Shown: positions 46,439-57,123, counted from the stretch's first letter. The stretch is 64,000 nt of DNA from Streptacidiphilus sp. ASG 303 (GCF_020991365.1 NZ_JAJLRA010000005.1:248001-312000), one strand, 5' to 3'. Made by a program: numbers and translations. The notes: generated by a model not told the origin, from the letters alone.

Positions 46439-46541
46439 GCGGGCGCTCCTGTCCGTGCTGCGGGGGTGGTGCGGTCGGTGCGGCGGGTCCGGCGGGTGCC
46501 GGGGCGGTGCGGGCGCGCCGCCCCGGGGGCTGCTGCGGTGC

Positions 46542-47183
46542 TCACGGGCGCTTGACGAGACCGGGCGAGCGGTTCTTCCTCTTGCCGTACGAGGCGGCCT
46601 TCTTGCCGTACGAGGCGGCGCGGGCGTAGTGGGAGACCGTGCCCAGCAGCGAGCCCCCGCCGCCGGCGGCGACCATCGGGTCGGGGTCGGTGCGGCGGGC
46701 CAGCGCCATCACGCCGGGCACCACGAAGGGCGCCAGCAGCACGTCGTAGAGCAGGGCGGTGAGCACCAGGCCGAGCAGGCCGACGTGGCGGGCGGCGGTG
46801 TCGCCGACCAGGGCGCCCACGGCCGCGTACAGCAGGGTGGAGGCGATCGCGGCGACCGCGACGGCGGCCAGCGGGCCGGTGACCGACCGCAGGCGGCCGC
46901 TCTCCGGGCGGGCGAGGCCGGCGGCGTACCCGAGGAGGCAGAGCACCAGGGCGTAGCGGCCGACCGCGTGGTCGGACGGCGGGGCGACGTCGGCGAGCAG
47001 CCCGGCGGCGAAGCCGGTGATGCAGCCTCCGGTGGGCCCGTAGACCAGGCCGAGGGCGAGGACCACCAGGAGCAGCAGGTCGGGCACGGCGCCGGGGAGC
47101 TGGAGCCGGGCCAGGACGCTGACCTGGACGACCAGCGCCACGACGATCAGCGCGGCGGAGAGCAGTACGCGCTTGGGACGCAT
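46542..47183 (-). CDS. mreD: Rod-shape protein MreD
   Basis: A 213-residue polytopic membrane protein of the MreBCD complex, with about five to six helices (KRVLLSAALIVVALVVQVSVLARL, PDLLLLVVLALGLVYGPTGGCITGFAAGLLADVAPP, and so on). The GPTGG and GFAAGLLAD elements are typical. The basic tail has repeated (A)SYGKK. ATG 47183, two nucleotides after mreC. Confidence 0.92.
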   Translation of the reverse strand: MRPKRVLLSAALIVVALVVQVSVLARLQLPGAVPDLLLLVVLALGLVYGPTGGCITGFAAGLLADVAPPSDHAVGRYALVLCLLGYAAGLARPESGRLRSVTGPLAAVAVAAIASTLLYAAVGALVGDTAARHVGLLGLVLTALLYDVLLAPFVVPGVMALARRTDPDPMVAAGGGGSLLGTVSHYARAASYGKKAASYGKRKNRSPGLVKRP

Positions 47184-47185
47184 CG

Positions 47186-48109
47186 TCAGCCCTTCTTCGT
47201 CGTGGTGGAGACGGGCTTGGGGGTGGCGGCGGGCTTGGCGGCCGGCCTGGGCCGGGGCGGCAGCACCGTGTCGCGCGGGTCGGTGCGCGGCTTCTCCACG
47301 ACGACGCCCACCAGGTCCAGTTTGGTGAAGGAGACGAAGGGCTGCACCAGGACGGTCTTGGTGAGCTCGCCCGGGGTGGGCTCCACGTAGGCGACGGTGC
47401 CGACGGGGACGCCCGGAACGAACGGGCGGCCCTTCTCGGAGCCGAAGGTGACCAGGCGGTCGCCGCGCTTCACCTGGGCGCGGCCGTTGAGCAGCTGCAC
47501 CTTCATGGGGCGGGTGCCCTGGCCGGTGGCGAAGCCGATCTCGTCGCCGCCCTCCATCCGGGTGCCGACGGTGAAGTCGGGGTCGGAGGCGAGGAGGACG
47601 GTGGCGGTGGTGTGGCCGACGGTGGTGACCCGGCCGACCAGGCCGTCGCCGTTGATGACGGTCATGTCGCGGGTGATGCCGTCGTCGCTGCCGGCGTCGA
47701 TGGTGATGGTCCAGGAGAAGCCCTGGGCCGCTCCTATGGCGATGACCTGCGCGGCCTTGATGGCGTACTGGCCGGAGCCGGCGGTCTTCAGCAGGGCGTC
47801 CAGCTGCCGCACGCGGCTGCCGGCCATGTCGGAGGAGGCCAGGCGCTGCTTGAGCACCGCGTTCTGCCGCTCCAGCCGCCGGATGCGGTCCTGGTGGGAG
47901 CCCGCGTCGCGGACCGCCCGGATGCCGTCGGCGACCGGGTTGACGGCGGACGCGACGCCCTTCTCGACCGGGCCGAGCACGGTCGAGGCGGCGTCGCGGG
48001 CACCGTTCAGCGGCGATTCGTCGCCGCCCCGGATGTCGACGGTGATCAGGGCGAAGGCGATGGCCACCAGCAGGATGAGCAGCAGCCGGCTCTCTCGTGT
48101 GTCCCTCAC
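47186..48109 (-). CDS. mreC: Rod-shape protein MreC
   Basis: A 307-residue MreC. An N-terminal membrane helix (about 8-24) is followed by a coiled coil (DRIRRLERQNAVLKQRLASSDM), then the beta-barrel domain with ITIDAGSDDGITRDMTVINGDGLVGRV, and a Lys/Pro-rich end. In Streptomyces the mre genes act mainly in spore-wall formation. GTG 48109. Confidence 0.94.
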   Translation of the reverse strand: MRDTRESRLLLILLVAIAFALITVDIRGGDESPLNGARDAASTVLGPVEKGVASAVNPVADGIRAVRDAGSHQDRIRRLERQNAVLKQRLASSDMAGSRVRQLDALLKTAGSGQYAIKAAQVIAIGAAQGFSWTITIDAGSDDGITRDMTVINGDGLVGRVTTVGHTTATVLLASDPDFTVGTRMEGGDEIGFATGQGTRPMKVQLLNGRAQVKRGDRLVTFGSEKGRPFVPGVPVGTVAYVEPTPGELTKTVLVQPFVSFTKLDLVGVVVEKPRTDPRDTVLPPRPRPAAKPAATPKPVSTTTKKG

Positions 48110-48155
48110 GGTGCTCGGACGAGCCCTTCGTCTCTCGGGGTCGGCCCGGGGCGCC

Positions 48156-48181
48156 GGCCGGGCCCTCGGAGGGGCCCGGCC
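48156..48181 (-). terminator. Hairpin between mreB and mreC
   Basis: GGCCGGGCCC (48156-48165) pairs with GGGCCCGGCC (48172-48181), 38 bp past the mreB stop. It could be a partial terminator that makes mreB more abundant than mreCD. Confidence 0.6.
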
Positions 48182-48218
48182 GTGGCGGCCGCCGGTTCTG
48201 GCGGGACCGGTGGTGCGG

Positions 48219-49256
48219 CTAGCGGCGCGGCTGCGAGTCCAGGACCTGCTGGAGCGCCTCGAACTCCTCGACGCACTTGCCGGAGCCCAGCGCGACGGAG
48301 TCCAGCGGGTTCTCCGCGATGTGGATCGGCATGCCGGTCTCGCGGCGCAGACGCTCGTCCAGACCGCGCAGCAGGGCGCCGCCGCCGGTGAGCACGATGC
48401 CGCGGTCCATGATGTCGCCGGCCAGCTCGGGCGGGCACTGGTCGAGGGTGGTCTTCACCGCGTCGATGATCGAGTTCACCGGCTCGTCGATGGCCTCGCG
48501 GACCTCGGCGGCGGAGATCACCACGGTCTTGGGGAGACCGCTGACCAGGTCGCGGCCGCGGATCTCGGCGTGCTCGTCCTTCTCCAGCTCGCTGCCGTAG
48601 GCGGAGCCGATGGACATCTTGATCTGCTCGGCGCTGCGCTCGCCCAGCAGGAGCGAGTACTCCTTCTTGATGTGCTGGACGATGGCGTTGTCCAGCTCGT
48701 CGCCGGCGACCCGGATGGACTGCGCGGTGACGATGCCGCCGAGCGAGATCACGGCGACCTCGGTGGTGCCGCCGCCGATGTCGACGACCATGTTGCCGGT
48801 GGCCTCGTGGACCGGCAGGCCGGCGCCGATCGCGGCGGCCATCGGCTCCTCGATGATGTGCACCTGGCGCGCGCCGGCCTGCGAGGACGCCTCGATGACG
48901 GCGCGCCGCTCCACACCGGTGATGCCGCTGGGGACGCAGACCACGACGCGGGGGCGGGCCAGGTAGCGGCGGCGGTGGATCTTCAGGATGAAGTACCGCA
49001 GCATCCGCTCGGTGATCTCGAAGTCGGCGATGACGCCGTCCTTCAGCGGCCGGATGGCCACGATGTTGCCGGGGGTGCGCCCGATCATCTTCTTGGCCTC
49101 GGCGCCCACCGCGAGGATGCCCCCGGTGTTGGTGTTCACCGCCACCACGGATGGCTCGTTGAGGACGATGCCCCGGCCCCTGACGTACACCAGCGTGTTG
49201 GCGGTGCCGAGGTCGACAGCCATGTCACGGCCGATGAACGACATGTTGTTCGCCAT
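48219..49256 (-). CDS. mreB: Actin-like protein MreB
   Basis: A bacterial actin that organises wall synthesis. The 345-residue protein has phosphate-1 ([29 protein letters not shown]), [14 protein letters not shown], phosphate-2 ([22 protein letters not shown]) and the adenosine motif [18 protein letters not shown] 49256 (MANNMSFIG) has GGGAAGG about 12 nt upstream; the ATG at 49244 (MSFIGRD) is a possible alternative start. Confidence 0.96.
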   Translation of the reverse strand: MANNMSFIGRDMAVDLGTANTLVYVRGRGIVLNEPSVVAVNTNTGGILAVGAEAKKMIGRTPGNIVAIRPLKDGVIADFEITERMLRYFILKIHRRRYLARPRVVVCVPSGITGVERRAVIEASSQAGARQVHIIEEPMAAAIGAGLPVHEATGNMVVDIGGGTTEVAVISLGGIVTAQSIRVAGDELDNAIVQHIKKEYSLLLGERSAEQIKMSIGSAYGSELEKDEHAEIRGRDLVSGLPKTVVISAAEVREAIDEPVNSIIDAVKTTLDQCPPELAGDIMDRGIVLTGGGALLRGLDERLRRETGMPIHIAENPLDSVALGSGKCVEEFEALQQVLDSQPRR

Positions 49257-49668
49257 GGGATCAGGGGGCCTTCCCGAACTCGAGGGTGGGGGTGGCTGGA
49301 GAGGACGGCCAGCCGTGCCGACGTGCTGAGTCACCGGCTTCGCCGCACCGGGCGGGCAGCCCGTGAGCCGTCCCCCATCGTAGCCACGCCCGCTCCGGGG
49401 ACGCCCACGCACACCGTGCACCCATTCTCGTTGCGCGGGGCGTGTTCTCCCGGGATTGGGACGCCGTGTCGGTGCCCGGGGTTCCCGGTCCGGCGGACGT
49501 CCCGGCGGAGGCTGCGGTGGGGGTTGGGGCGGGCGTTCCGGCAGGTGGGCCGCCGCGGGGGCCGCGGCGGGGGCGTGCCGGTGCGCCCCCGCGGACCGCT
49601 GCGGACCCGGGGGCGGGAGGAGAGGGCGGGGGCGGGGGGTGCGGGGCGGGCGCCGGGGCCGGGGAGCG
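49257..49668. other. Spacer upstream of mreB
   Basis: About 410 bp of GC-rich DNA between mreB and the ndk terminator. It must hold the mreB promoter. I see no gene, clear operator or RNA in it. Confidence 0.5.
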
Positions 49669-49706
49669 CCGGATCCGCACCGGACGGGGCGCCGGTGCAG
49701 ATCCGG
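49669..49706 (-). terminator. ndk terminator
   Basis: 15 bp arms CCGGATCCGCACCGG (49669-49683) and CCGGTGCAGATCCGG (49692-49706) pair with one mismatch, 16 bp past the ndk stop. Confidence 0.8.
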
Positions 49707-49721
49707 TGAGGATCCCGGGGA

Positions 49722-50135
49722 TCAGGCGTGCGCCGGGAAGAAGATCTTGATCTCGCGCTCGGCGGAGGCCTCGGAGTCCGAGGCGTGGATCAGGTTCTCG
49801 CGGGTGATCGTCGCGTAGTCGCCGCGGATGGTGCCGGGGCCCGCCGCGATGGGGTCGGTGGCGCCGGCCAGCGCGCGGACGCCCTCGATGACGCGCTCAC
49901 CCTCGACGATCATGGCCACGGAGGGGCCGGACGCCATGAACTCCAGCAGCGGCTCGTAGAACGGGCGGCCCACGTGCTCCGCGTAGTGCTGCTCCAGCAC
50001 GGCCCGGTCGAAGGTGCGCAGCTCCAGGGCCGTGACGGTCCAGTCCGCCTTGCGCTCGATGCGGCTGGTGATCTCACCGATCAGACCGCGGCGGACACAG
50101 TCGGGCTTGAGCAGGACGAGGGTGCGCTGCGACAC
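49722..50135 (-). CDS. ndk: Nucleoside diphosphate kinase
   Basis: Moves phosphate between nucleoside di- and triphosphates through a phosphohistidine. The 137-residue protein shows RTLVLLKPDCVRRGLIGEI, YAEHVGRPFYEPLLEFMASGPSVAMIVEG, GATDPIAAGPGTIRGDYA and the active-site NLIHASDS. Length is typical. GTG 50135 has TGGAG upstream. Confidence 0.97.
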   Translation of the reverse strand: MSQRTLVLLKPDCVRRGLIGEITSRIERKADWTVTALELRTFDRAVLEQHYAEHVGRPFYEPLLEFMASGPSVAMIVEGERVIEGVRALAGATDPIAAGPGTIRGDYATITRENLIHASDSEASAEREIKIFFPAHA

Positions 50136-50274
50136 GGGGCGGCTCCAGGGAGGTCGGTGGACGGGCGCCGGCGCGCGGATGCGGATGCGCGCAGGACGGT
50201 GCGTGTACGGGCGGTACTGCGGTACGGGCGGTACTGCGTGTGGGGGAAGGTCTCGCGAGGAGGTTACCCGGCGG

Positions 50275-50610
50275 TCAGACCTGCGCCGCCGCCCGGGCGG
50301 CCTTGAGGGCGTCGATCCGCCGGCCGTAGTGCACCGAGCACCACCACAGCGCGGCGAAGACGGCGCCCAGCCCGTACATGATCGGGACGACGGCGCCGGC
50401 GGCGACCAGCCCGATCTGCAGCGCCCAGCCCAGGGCGACGCCGCCCGGCCGGGTCACCATGCCGCAGAGCAGCACGCAGAGCGCCATCGCGGTGCCGCTG
50501 ACCGCCCACAGGGTGCCGTGCGGCACGTCGGAGAGCTGCATGGCGACCAGCGCGGCGAACATGATCACCAGCGCCTCGCCGATGAGGGTGGAGGAGCACA
50601 GGGTGCGCAT
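50275..50610 (-). CDS. DUF4233 membrane protein
   Basis: A 111-residue protein with about four membrane helices (ALVIMFAALVAMQLS, LWAVSGTAMALCVLLCGMV, ALGWALQIGLVAAGAVVPIMYGLGAVFAALWW) and a basic end. This small family is regularly encoded just after folC in actinomycetes; function unknown. ATG 50610, 28 bp after folC, likely in its operon. Confidence 0.88.
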   Translation of the reverse strand: MRTLCSSTLIGEALVIMFAALVAMQLSDVPHGTLWAVSGTAMALCVLLCGMVTRPGGVALGWALQIGLVAAGAVVPIMYGLGAVFAALWWCSVHYGRRIDALKAARAAAQV

Positions 50611-50638
50611 GGGTGACGGCCTCTCTCGTTCCCGCGTC

Positions 50639-52036
50639 TCAGTTCCCGCGCCGGTTCCGTCCGAGGAGGATCCGGGCCTCGCCGACGGTGATGACCGAAC
50701 CGGTCACCAGGACGCCCGCGCCGCCCAGGTCGCCCTCCTCCTCGGCGAGGGCGACGGCGGCGTCGATGGCGTCGTCCAGGCGCGGCTCGACCTGCACCCG
50801 GTCGGCGCCGAACACCTCGACGGCGAGGGACGCCAGCTCGTCGGCCTCCATGGCGCGCTGGGTGGAGTTCCGGGTGACGACGACCTCGGCGAGGATCGGC
50901 TCGAACGCCTCCAGCACGCCCCGGACGTCCTTGTCGGCGCTGGTGCCGACCACGCCCACCAGGCGGGTGAAGCCGAAGGACTCGCTGATCGCCTCCGCCG
51001 TGGCCCTGGCCCCGGCCGGGTTGTGGGCGGCGTCCAGCAGCACGGTGGGACTGCGCCGGACGACCTCCAGGCGGCCCGGCGAGGTGGTGCCGGCGAAGGC
51101 CTGCCGCACCTTGTCGTCGTCCAGCGACTCGCCGTTCGCGCCGCCGACGCCGAAGAACGCCTCGACGGCCGCCAGCGCCAGCGCCGCGTTCTGCGCCTGG
51201 TGGACGCCGTGCAGCGGCAGGAAGACGTCCTCGTAGGTGTGGCCGCCCAGGCCCCGCAGGGTCACCAGCTGGCCGCCGACCGCCAGGTCGCGGTGGAGCA
51301 CGCCGAACTCCATGCCCTCGCGGGCCACGGTCGCGTCCACCTCCACCGCACGGCGGAGGATCGTCTCGGCGGCGTCCAGCTGCTGCTGGGCGACGACCGC
51401 CAGGGCGCCCTTCTTGATGATCCCGGACTTCTCCACCGCGATCTCGCCGGGCGTGGTGCCCAGCTTGTCGGTGTGGTCCAGCGAGATCGGGGTGATCACG
51501 GCCACGGCGGCGTCGATGACGTTCGTGGCGTCCCAGGAGCCGCCCATGCCGACCTCGACCACGGCCACGTCCACCGGGGCGTCGGCGAACGCCGCGTACC
51601 CCATGGCGGTCAGCACCTCGAAGAAGGACATCGGGACGGGCAGCTCCTGGTCGACCATGCCGATGTAGGGCTCGATGTCCCGGTAGGTCTCCACGAACCG
51701 CTCGGGCGTGATGGGCTCGCCGTCCAGGCTGATCCGCTCGGTGACCGACTCCACGTGGGGGCTGGTGTAGCGGCCGGTGCGCAGGTCGAAGGCGCGCAGC
51801 AGCTGCTCCACCATGCGGGCGGTGGAGGTCTTGCCGTTGGTGCCGGTGATGTGGATCGCCGGGTAGGAGCGCTGCGGCTGGCCCAGGATGTCCATGAGCC
51901 GGGCGATGCGGGTGAGCGACGGCTCCAGCTTGTTCTCCGGCCAGCGGGCCAGCAGCTCGGCCTCCACCTCGCGGAGGCCGGCGAGGGCCTCGTCGGCGGC
52001 GGATCGGTCCGGGTTCCTGCTGGTCTTGTCGCTCAC
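50639..52036 (-). CDS. folC: Folylpolyglutamate / dihydrofolate synthase
   Basis: Adds glutamate to folates (and to dihydropteroate in dual enzymes). The 465-residue Mur-ligase-fold protein shows IHITGTNGKTSTARMVEQLLRAFDLRTGRYTSPHVESVTERI, VVEVGMGGSWDATNVI, TPISLDHTDKLGTTPGEIAVEKSGII and LLDAAHNPAGARA. GTG 52036 is preceded by TAGACT with a 6 nt gap and no Shine-Dalgarno sequence, so a leaderless transcript is likely. Confidence 0.96.
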   Translation of the reverse strand: MSDKTSRNPDRSAADEALAGLREVEAELLARWPENKLEPSLTRIARLMDILGQPQRSYPAIHITGTNGKTSTARMVEQLLRAFDLRTGRYTSPHVESVTERISLDGEPITPERFVETYRDIEPYIGMVDQELPVPMSFFEVLTAMGYAAFADAPVDVAVVEVGMGGSWDATNVIDAAVAVITPISLDHTDKLGTTPGEIAVEKSGIIKKGALAVVAQQQLDAAETILRRAVEVDATVAREGMEFGVLHRDLAVGGQLVTLRGLGGHTYEDVFLPLHGVHQAQNAALALAAVEAFFGVGGANGESLDDDKVRQAFAGTTSPGRLEVVRRSPTVLLDAAHNPAGARATAEAISESFGFTRLVGVVGTSADKDVRGVLEAFEPILAEVVVTRNSTQRAMEADELASLAVEVFGADRVQVEPRLDDAIDAAVALAEEEGDLGGAGVLVTGSVITVGEARILLGRNRRGN

Positions 52037-52042
52037 GCACCC

Positions 52043-52048
52043 AGTCTA
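52043..52048 (-). promoter_or_regulatory. -10 box for leaderless folC mRNA
   Basis: TAGACT on the minus strand ends 6 nt before GTG 52036. The surrounding CCGTAGACTG recurs before valS. Confidence 0.55.
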
Positions 52049-52132
52049 CGGAGCCGCGGGACCGCCGGGCGCCGCGGGACCGCCGCGAGGCCGCCGTGGG
52101 ACCGCAGCAGCGCCGCGGGCCGCCCGCCCGGC

Positions 52133-52166
52133 GGCCCGTACGGCCGGCGGTCCGGTCGTACGGGCC
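52133..52166 (-). terminator. valS terminator
   Basis: A perfect 10 bp stem GGCCCGTACG / CGTACGGGCC (52133-52142 with 52157-52166), about 70 bp past the valS stop. Confidence 0.6.
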
Positions 52167-52234
52167 CGGGAGGGGCGGCCCGCGGTGTGGTGGCGGTGCG
52201 GTGGCGGTGCGGTGCGCGCGCCCGGCGGTGCGGG

Positions 52235-54880
52235 TCAGGCCTGCGGCAGGGCCGCCAGCTGCGCCGTGATCCGGGCGATGTCGGCCTCGGCGGTGGCCTG
52301 CCGGGTCCGGATCTTCGCCACGACCTGCTCGGGCGCCTTGGCCATGAAGCCCTCGTTGCCGAGCTTGGCGGTGGTCTGCGCCAGCTCCTTCTCGGCGACC
52401 GCGAGGTCCTTCTGCAGGCGCTTGCGCTCCGCCGCCACGTCGATGGCGCCGGAGAGGTCCAGCGCCACCGTGGCGCCGGCGACCGGCAGGGAGGCGGTGG
52501 CGGTGAAGCCGTCGCCGGCCGGCTGCAGGCGCAGCAGGGAGCGGATGGCCTCCTCGTGCGCGGCGAGCGGGGTGCCGGCCAGGTCCAGGCGGGCCGGGAC
52601 GCGCTGGCCCGGCTTGAGGCCCTGGTCGGCGCGGAACCGGCGGACCTCGGTGACCACCTGCTGGAGCGTGGTGATCTCCGCCTCGGCGGCCGCGTCGCGG
52701 AAGCCGCTGTCGGCGGGCCACTCGGCGACGACCACGGACTCGCGGCCGGTGAGCGCCGTCCACAGCGCCTCGGTGACGAACGGCACCACGGGGTGGAGCA
52801 GGCGCAGCGTCACGTCCAGCACCTCGCCCAGCACCCGGCGCGAGGCGTCGGCCGCGGGGCCGCCGGCGGCGAGCGTGGTCTTGGACAGCTCGACGTACCA
52901 GTCGAAGACCTCGTCCCACGCGAAGTGGAAGAGCGCGTCGGAGAGCTTGGCGAACTGGTAGTCGTCGTAGAGGGCGTCGACCTCGGCCACGGTGGCGTTG
53001 AGGCGGGAGAGGATCCAGCGGTCCGCCGCGGAGAGGTCCGCCGCCTCGGGCAGCGGGCCCGCCACGGTGGCGCCGTTCATCAGCGCGAACCGGGTGGCGT
53101 TCCAGAGCTTGTTGCAGAAGTTGCGGGACCCCTGCACCCAGTCCTCGCCGATCGGCACGTCGGTGCCCGGGTTGGCGCCGCGGGCCAGGGTGAAGCGCAC
53201 CGCGTCGGAGCCGTAGGCGTCCATCCAGTCCAGCGGGTTGACCGCGTTGCCGAAGGACTTCGACATCTTCTTGCCGAACTGGTCGCGGACCATGCCGTGC
53301 AGGGCGATGGTGTGGAACGGCGGGGTGCCGTCCATCGCGTAGAGGCCGAACATCATCATCCGGGCGACCCAGAAGAACAGGATGTCGTAGCCGGTGACCA
53401 GGACGGAGGTCGGGTAGAACTTCTCCAGCGAGGGGGTCCGCTCCGGCCAGCCGAGCGTGGAGAACGGCCACAGGCCGGAGGAGAACCAGGTGTCGAGGAC
53501 GTCGGTGTCCTGCGTCCAGCCCTCGCCGCTCGGCGGCTCCTCGTCGGGACCGACGCAGACGACCTCGCCGTCCGGCCCGTACCAGACCGGGATGCGGTGG
53601 CCCCACCACAGCTGGCGCGAGATGCACCAGTCGTGGAGGTTGTCGACCCAGCCGAAGTAGCGGGGCTCCATCTCCTTGGGGTGGATCGCCACGCGGCCGT
53701 CGCGCACCGCGTCGCCGGCCGCCTGCGCCAGCGGGCCGACCTTGACCCACCACTGCAGGGAGAGCCGCGGCTCGATGGTGGTCTTGCAGCGCGAGCAGTG
53801 CCCCACCGAGTGCAGGTAGGGGCGCTTCTCGGCGACGATCCGGCCCTCGGCGCGCAGCGCGCCGACGATGGCCGACCGGGCCTCGAAGCGGTCCAGGCCC
53901 TGAAAGGGGCCGTGGACGGTGATGACGCCGCGCTCGTCGAGGACCGCGATCGACGGCAGGTCGTGCCGCCGGCCGATCTCGAAGTCGTTGGGGTCGTGGG
54001 CCGGGGTGACCTTGACCGCGCCGGTGCCGAACTCCGGGTCGACGTGGGCGTCGGCCACGACCGGGATCCGGCGGCCGGTCAGCGGCAGCTCGATCTCCCG
54101 GCCGACGAGGTGGGCGTAGCGCTCGTCGTCGGGGTGCACCGCCACGGCGGTGTCGCCGAGCATGGTCTCGGCGCGGGTGGTGGCCACCACGATGGCGTCG
54201 TCGCCGTCGCCGTAGCGGATGGAGACCAGCTCGCCCTCGTCGTCCTGGTACTCCACCTCGATGTCGGAGATGGCGGTCAGGCAGCGGGGGCACCAGTTGA
54301 TGATGCGCTCGGCGCGGTAGATCAGGCCGTCGTCGAAGAGCTTCTTGAAGATGGTCTGGACGGCCTGCGAGAGGCCCTCGTCCATCGTGAAGCGCTCACG
54401 GGACCAGTCCACGCCGTCGCCGAGGCGCCGCATCTGACCGGAGATCTGGCCGCCGGACTCCGCCTTCCACTGCCAGACCCGCTCGACGAACGCCTCGCGG
54501 CCGAGGTCGTGGCGGGACTTGCCCTCCTTGGCGAGCTCGCGCTCCACCACGTTCTGGGTGGCGATGCCCGCGTGGTCCATGCCGGGCTGCCACAGCGTCT
54601 CGTAGCCCTGCATCCGCTTGCGGCGGGTGAGGGAGTCGATGATCGTGTGCTCGAAGGCGTGGCCGAGGTGGAGCGAACCGGTGACGTTCGGCGGCGGGAT
54701 GACGACGGTGTACGGGGGCTTGTCGCTCTTCGCGTCCGCCTCGAAGTAACCCGCGGCCACCCAGCGCTCGTACAGCTTCCCCTCTACCTCGGCCGGTGCG
54801 TACTGGGTCGGCAGGGTGGCGGCGGCGCTGTGGTCCCCGGCCTGGTCGGCCTCGGGGCGCTGGTTCGTCATGTCGGTCAC
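52235..54880 (-). CDS. valS: Valyl-tRNA synthetase
   Basis: A class I synthetase that charges tRNA-Val. It has the HIGH motif as [11 protein letters not shown], the editing domain ([19 protein letters not shown]), zinc-type cysteines ([17 protein letters not shown]), KMSKS as [10 protein letters not shown], and the C-terminal coiled-coil arm ([35 protein letters not shown]). I choose GTG 54880 (881 residues) because TAGACT ends 7 nt before it and no Shine-Dalgarno sequence supports the ATG at 54871, which would give 878. Confidence 0.96.
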   Translation of the reverse strand: MTDMTNQRPEADQAGDHSAAATLPTQYAPAEVEGKLYERWVAAGYFEADAKSDKPPYTVVIPPPNVTGSLHLGHAFEHTIIDSLTRRKRMQGYETLWQPGMDHAGIATQNVVERELAKEGKSRHDLGREAFVERVWQWKAESGGQISGQMRRLGDGVDWSRERFTMDEGLSQAVQTIFKKLFDDGLIYRAERIINWCPRCLTAISDIEVEYQDDEGELVSIRYGDGDDAIVVATTRAETMLGDTAVAVHPDDERYAHLVGREIELPLTGRRIPVVADAHVDPEFGTGAVKVTPAHDPNDFEIGRRHDLPSIAVLDERGVITVHGPFQGLDRFEARSAIVGALRAEGRIVAEKRPYLHSVGHCSRCKTTIEPRLSLQWWVKVGPLAQAAGDAVRDGRVAIHPKEMEPRYFGWVDNLHDWCISRQLWWGHRIPVWYGPDGEVVCVGPDEEPPSGEGWTQDTDVLDTWFSSGLWPFSTLGWPERTPSLEKFYPTSVLVTGYDILFFWVARMMMFGLYAMDGTPPFHTIALHGMVRDQFGKKMSKSFGNAVNPLDWMDAYGSDAVRFTLARGANPGTDVPIGEDWVQGSRNFCNKLWNATRFALMNGATVAGPLPEAADLSAADRWILSRLNATVAEVDALYDDYQFAKLSDALFHFAWDEVFDWYVELSKTTLAAGGPAADASRRVLGEVLDVTLRLLHPVVPFVTEALWTALTGRESVVVAEWPADSGFRDAAAEAEITTLQQVVTEVRRFRADQGLKPGQRVPARLDLAGTPLAAHEEAIRSLLRLQPAGDGFTATASLPVAGATVALDLSGAIDVAAERKRLQKDLAVAEKELAQTTAKLGNEGFMAKAPEQVVAKIRTRQATAEADIARITAQLAALPQA

Positions 54881-54887
54881 GACGGAC

Positions 54888-54893
54888 AGTCTA
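54888..54893 (-). promoter_or_regulatory. -10 box for leaderless valS mRNA
   Basis: TAGACT on the minus strand ends 7 nt before GTG 54880. Confidence 0.55.
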
Positions 54894-55050
54894 CGGAAGC
54901 CGGGGGACCGGTGACGCACCGCCGGACGGGGGTGCCTACGCCCCAGGTCGCCGGGCGACGCGGGCGGCGGCGTTGGGATAGCGTGCCGCCCGACGAGACG
55001 ACACGCCGACGAGACGAAGCGCCGCCCCGGGCGGCCGGGGGAGGCACCGC

Positions 55051-55986
55051 ATGTACGGGCAGGGCCAGCAGTATCCGCAGACCCCGGGGCAGCAGCCCCC
55101 GCAGCAGCCCTACGGCGCCCCCGGCGGCTACCCGCCGCCCCCTCCCCCGCAGCAGCCCTACGGGCAGCCGCCCGCCCCGCAGGGGTACGGGCAGCAGCCG
55201 CCGTACGGCGCGCCCGCCGCACCGCCCTCGTACGGGCAGCCCCCGCAGGGGTACGGGCAGCCGCAGCAGCCGTACGGCGCACCGCAGCCCGGCTATCCCC
55301 AGCAGCCCGGCTACCCGCAGCAGCAGCCGTACGGCGCCCCCGGCGGCTACCCGCCGCCGGCCCCGGCCGGCGGGCGGCGGAGCCGCAGGGGGCTGGTGAT
55401 CGGGATCGTCGCCGGCGTGCTGGTGCTCGGCGGCGTGGCAGCGTTCGTGGCGACCCGCGGCGGCGGCGGGGACGAGGGCGCGGCCATGGCGGGGCGGTAC
55501 CGGATCGCCACCCCGGCCACCCTGCCGGGCGGCTACGCGCTGAACACGCACAAGGAGCAGGCGGCGGACGACACCCAGACCGCCGGCGTCGGCAAGGAGA
55601 TGACCGGCGTGGTCGCCACCTATGTGGGTGGCACGCCGCGCTCGCTGCTGACGGTGTTCGGCGCGTACGGGAAGATCGCCGACCCGAAGGCCGCGGGCGC
55701 CCAGTACGAGGCCGCGGCGGCGCAGCGGAAGGCCCGCTACGCCCAGCCGATGCGGGACTTCCCCGCCAAGGACCCGCACGACGGCGGCGCCGTGCTGCGC
55801 TGCGGGGAGCTCCAGACCTCCAAGGGGCCGATGACCACCTGCTACTGGGTGGACCACGCCACCCTGGCCTCGGTCCTCTTCACCACCGTGCCCACCTCCC
55901 CCGATGCCCAGGCGCAGCCCGTGGACCCGGAGCAGGCCGCGCAGCAGACCCGCACCATCCGCGACGGCGTCGTGCAGCCGAAGTGA
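55051..55986 (+). CDS. Membrane protein with Pro/Gln/Tyr-rich cytoplasmic head
   Basis: A 311-residue protein. Residues 1-105 are low complexity, rich in [11 protein letters not shown] and QQPYG units. After RRSRR comes one membrane helix (about 114-134, [20 protein letters not shown]), then an extracytoplasmic domain of about 170 residues with two cysteines ([20 protein letters not shown]) that could form a disulfide. Function unknown; such three-part proteins are common in streptomycetes. ATG 55051 has GGGGGAGG upstream. Divergent from valS. Confidence 0.82.
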   Translation: MYGQGQQYPQTPGQQPPQQPYGAPGGYPPPPPPQQPYGQPPAPQGYGQQPPYGAPAAPPSYGQPPQGYGQPQQPYGAPQPGYPQQPGYPQQQPYGAPGGYPPPAPAGGRRSRRGLVIGIVAGVLVLGGVAAFVATRGGGGDEGAAMAGRYRIATPATLPGGYALNTHKEQAADDTQTAGVGKEMTGVVATYVGGTPRSLLTVFGAYGKIADPKAAGAQYEAAAAQRKARYAQPMRDFPAKDPHDGGAVLRCGELQTSKGPMTTCYWVDHATLASVLFTTVPTSPDAQAQPVDPEQAAQQTRTIRDGVVQPK

Positions 55987-56154
55987 GCCCGGCCGTCCGG
56001 AGCCCCGCCGCCCGACCGGGCGGCGGGGCTCCTGGCGTTGCGCCCTGGCACTGCGTCCGGGCACTGCGGCGGAACCTCTTTGACGCGGCGGCCCCGCACC
56101 CGCTCTGATGTGCGCACGTCGAGCACACCGGGCGCAGGTCCGGGGAGGGAGCGC

Positions 56155-57096
56155 GTGGTGGGCGCAGGACAGGCACCGTCCGGGGAGGCCCGCGAGCGGG
56201 CGGAGGACGGCGGCCCGGTGCGGACGGAGCAGCCGGCATCCGGGGGTGCGCAGGGCGCCCGGGACGCCCAGGCCGCCGCCAGGGAGGCGGCCCGCGCGGC
56301 TTCCGAAGCCGCCGCGCTGGCTGCCGCGGCCCAGGCGGCCGCGGCGCGCGCCGCGGCGGAGGCCACGGCCCGCTCCCAGGACGCGGCGGCCGCGCAGCAG
56401 CCCCGGCCGTTCAACGTCCTCGTCCCGGAGCCGCCGAAGGCCCGCCGGGGCCTCTTCCTCACGCTCGGCCTGGTGGCGGGCTTCGCGGCCGGGGCGTTGA
56501 GCGGGTTCGGGCCGTGGGCCGAGGGATTCGTCCGCGGCCACCTCCACGGGGACGCCACGCACCAGCTGGTGCCGGTGTCCTCGTTCCAGGACATGGCCCG
56601 GCTGCCCGAGGACAGCGGCATGGTCCGCAGCATGCGCGAAGGCGGGGAGAAGGAGGCCGGCGGTCTCGGGAGAGCCGCCGAGCAGCTCGGGGTCTTCGCC
56701 CCCGTGGTCGCCGCGTACCAGCAGGGCGGTGCGGACGGGCGGACGGCGGCCCTCTCGGGCGCCTCCTTCCGCAGCCGGGTGCCGATGGCCCCGGACACGG
56801 TCCTCGACCGGGCGCTGGACGACGACCGGTGGTCGCGGCTGGTGGGGGGTGGAAAGGCCGGCGGGCCCCGCCCGACCCTCGGACGGTGGGAGGACCAGGA
56901 GCCGGGTCCGCTCGGCGGCGCCATGCGGTGCGCTCCGGTGAGCCTCCGGGAGCGGGCCGTCCTCGCCGTCTGCGCCTGGGCGGACGACAGCGTCCTGGGG
57001 TTCTACCTGGACACCGGCCGCCGGCACCGGATCGACCTCGGTGCGGTCGCGACCGACGCCCGTGCGATGCGGCTGGCCGTCGAGATCCCCCGGTAG
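56155..57096 (+). CDS. Membrane protein with Ala-rich coiled-coil head, unknown function
   Basis: A 313-residue protein. An Ala/Glu-rich helical region (about 25-80) comes first. One membrane helix follows (about 100-122, RGLFLTLGLVAGFAAGALSGFG), then an outside domain with RCAPVSLRERAVLAVCAWADDSVLGFYLD and two cysteines. The last part resembles in layout the extracytoplasmic domain of the gene before it (a pair of Cys about 15 residues apart, then W-x-D). GTG 56155 is chosen for the GGGGAGGGAG just upstream; GTG 56158 is also possible. Confidence 0.72.
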   Translation: MVGAGQAPSGEARERAEDGGPVRTEQPASGGAQGARDAQAAAREAARAASEAAALAAAAQAAAARAAAEATARSQDAAAAQQPRPFNVLVPEPPKARRGLFLTLGLVAGFAAGALSGFGPWAEGFVRGHLHGDATHQLVPVSSFQDMARLPEDSGMVRSMREGGEKEAGGLGRAAEQLGVFAPVVAAYQQGGADGRTAALSGASFRSRVPMAPDTVLDRALDDDRWSRLVGGGKAGGPRPTLGRWEDQEPGPLGGAMRCAPVSLRERAVLAVCAWADDSVLGFYLDTGRRHRIDLGAVATDARAMRLAVEIPR

Positions 57097-57123
57097 CCTC
57101 CGCCGCGGCCTCGACCGCACAGA

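Noticed and set aside
49257-49668. Unannotated gene in the mreB-ndk spacer
   Set aside because: Short frames exist on both strands but have no start signal, no domain and shadow-like composition.
50378-55399. 1673-codon plus-strand frame over DUF4233, folC and valS
   Set aside because: A mirror of three real minus-strand genes with no recognisable domain.
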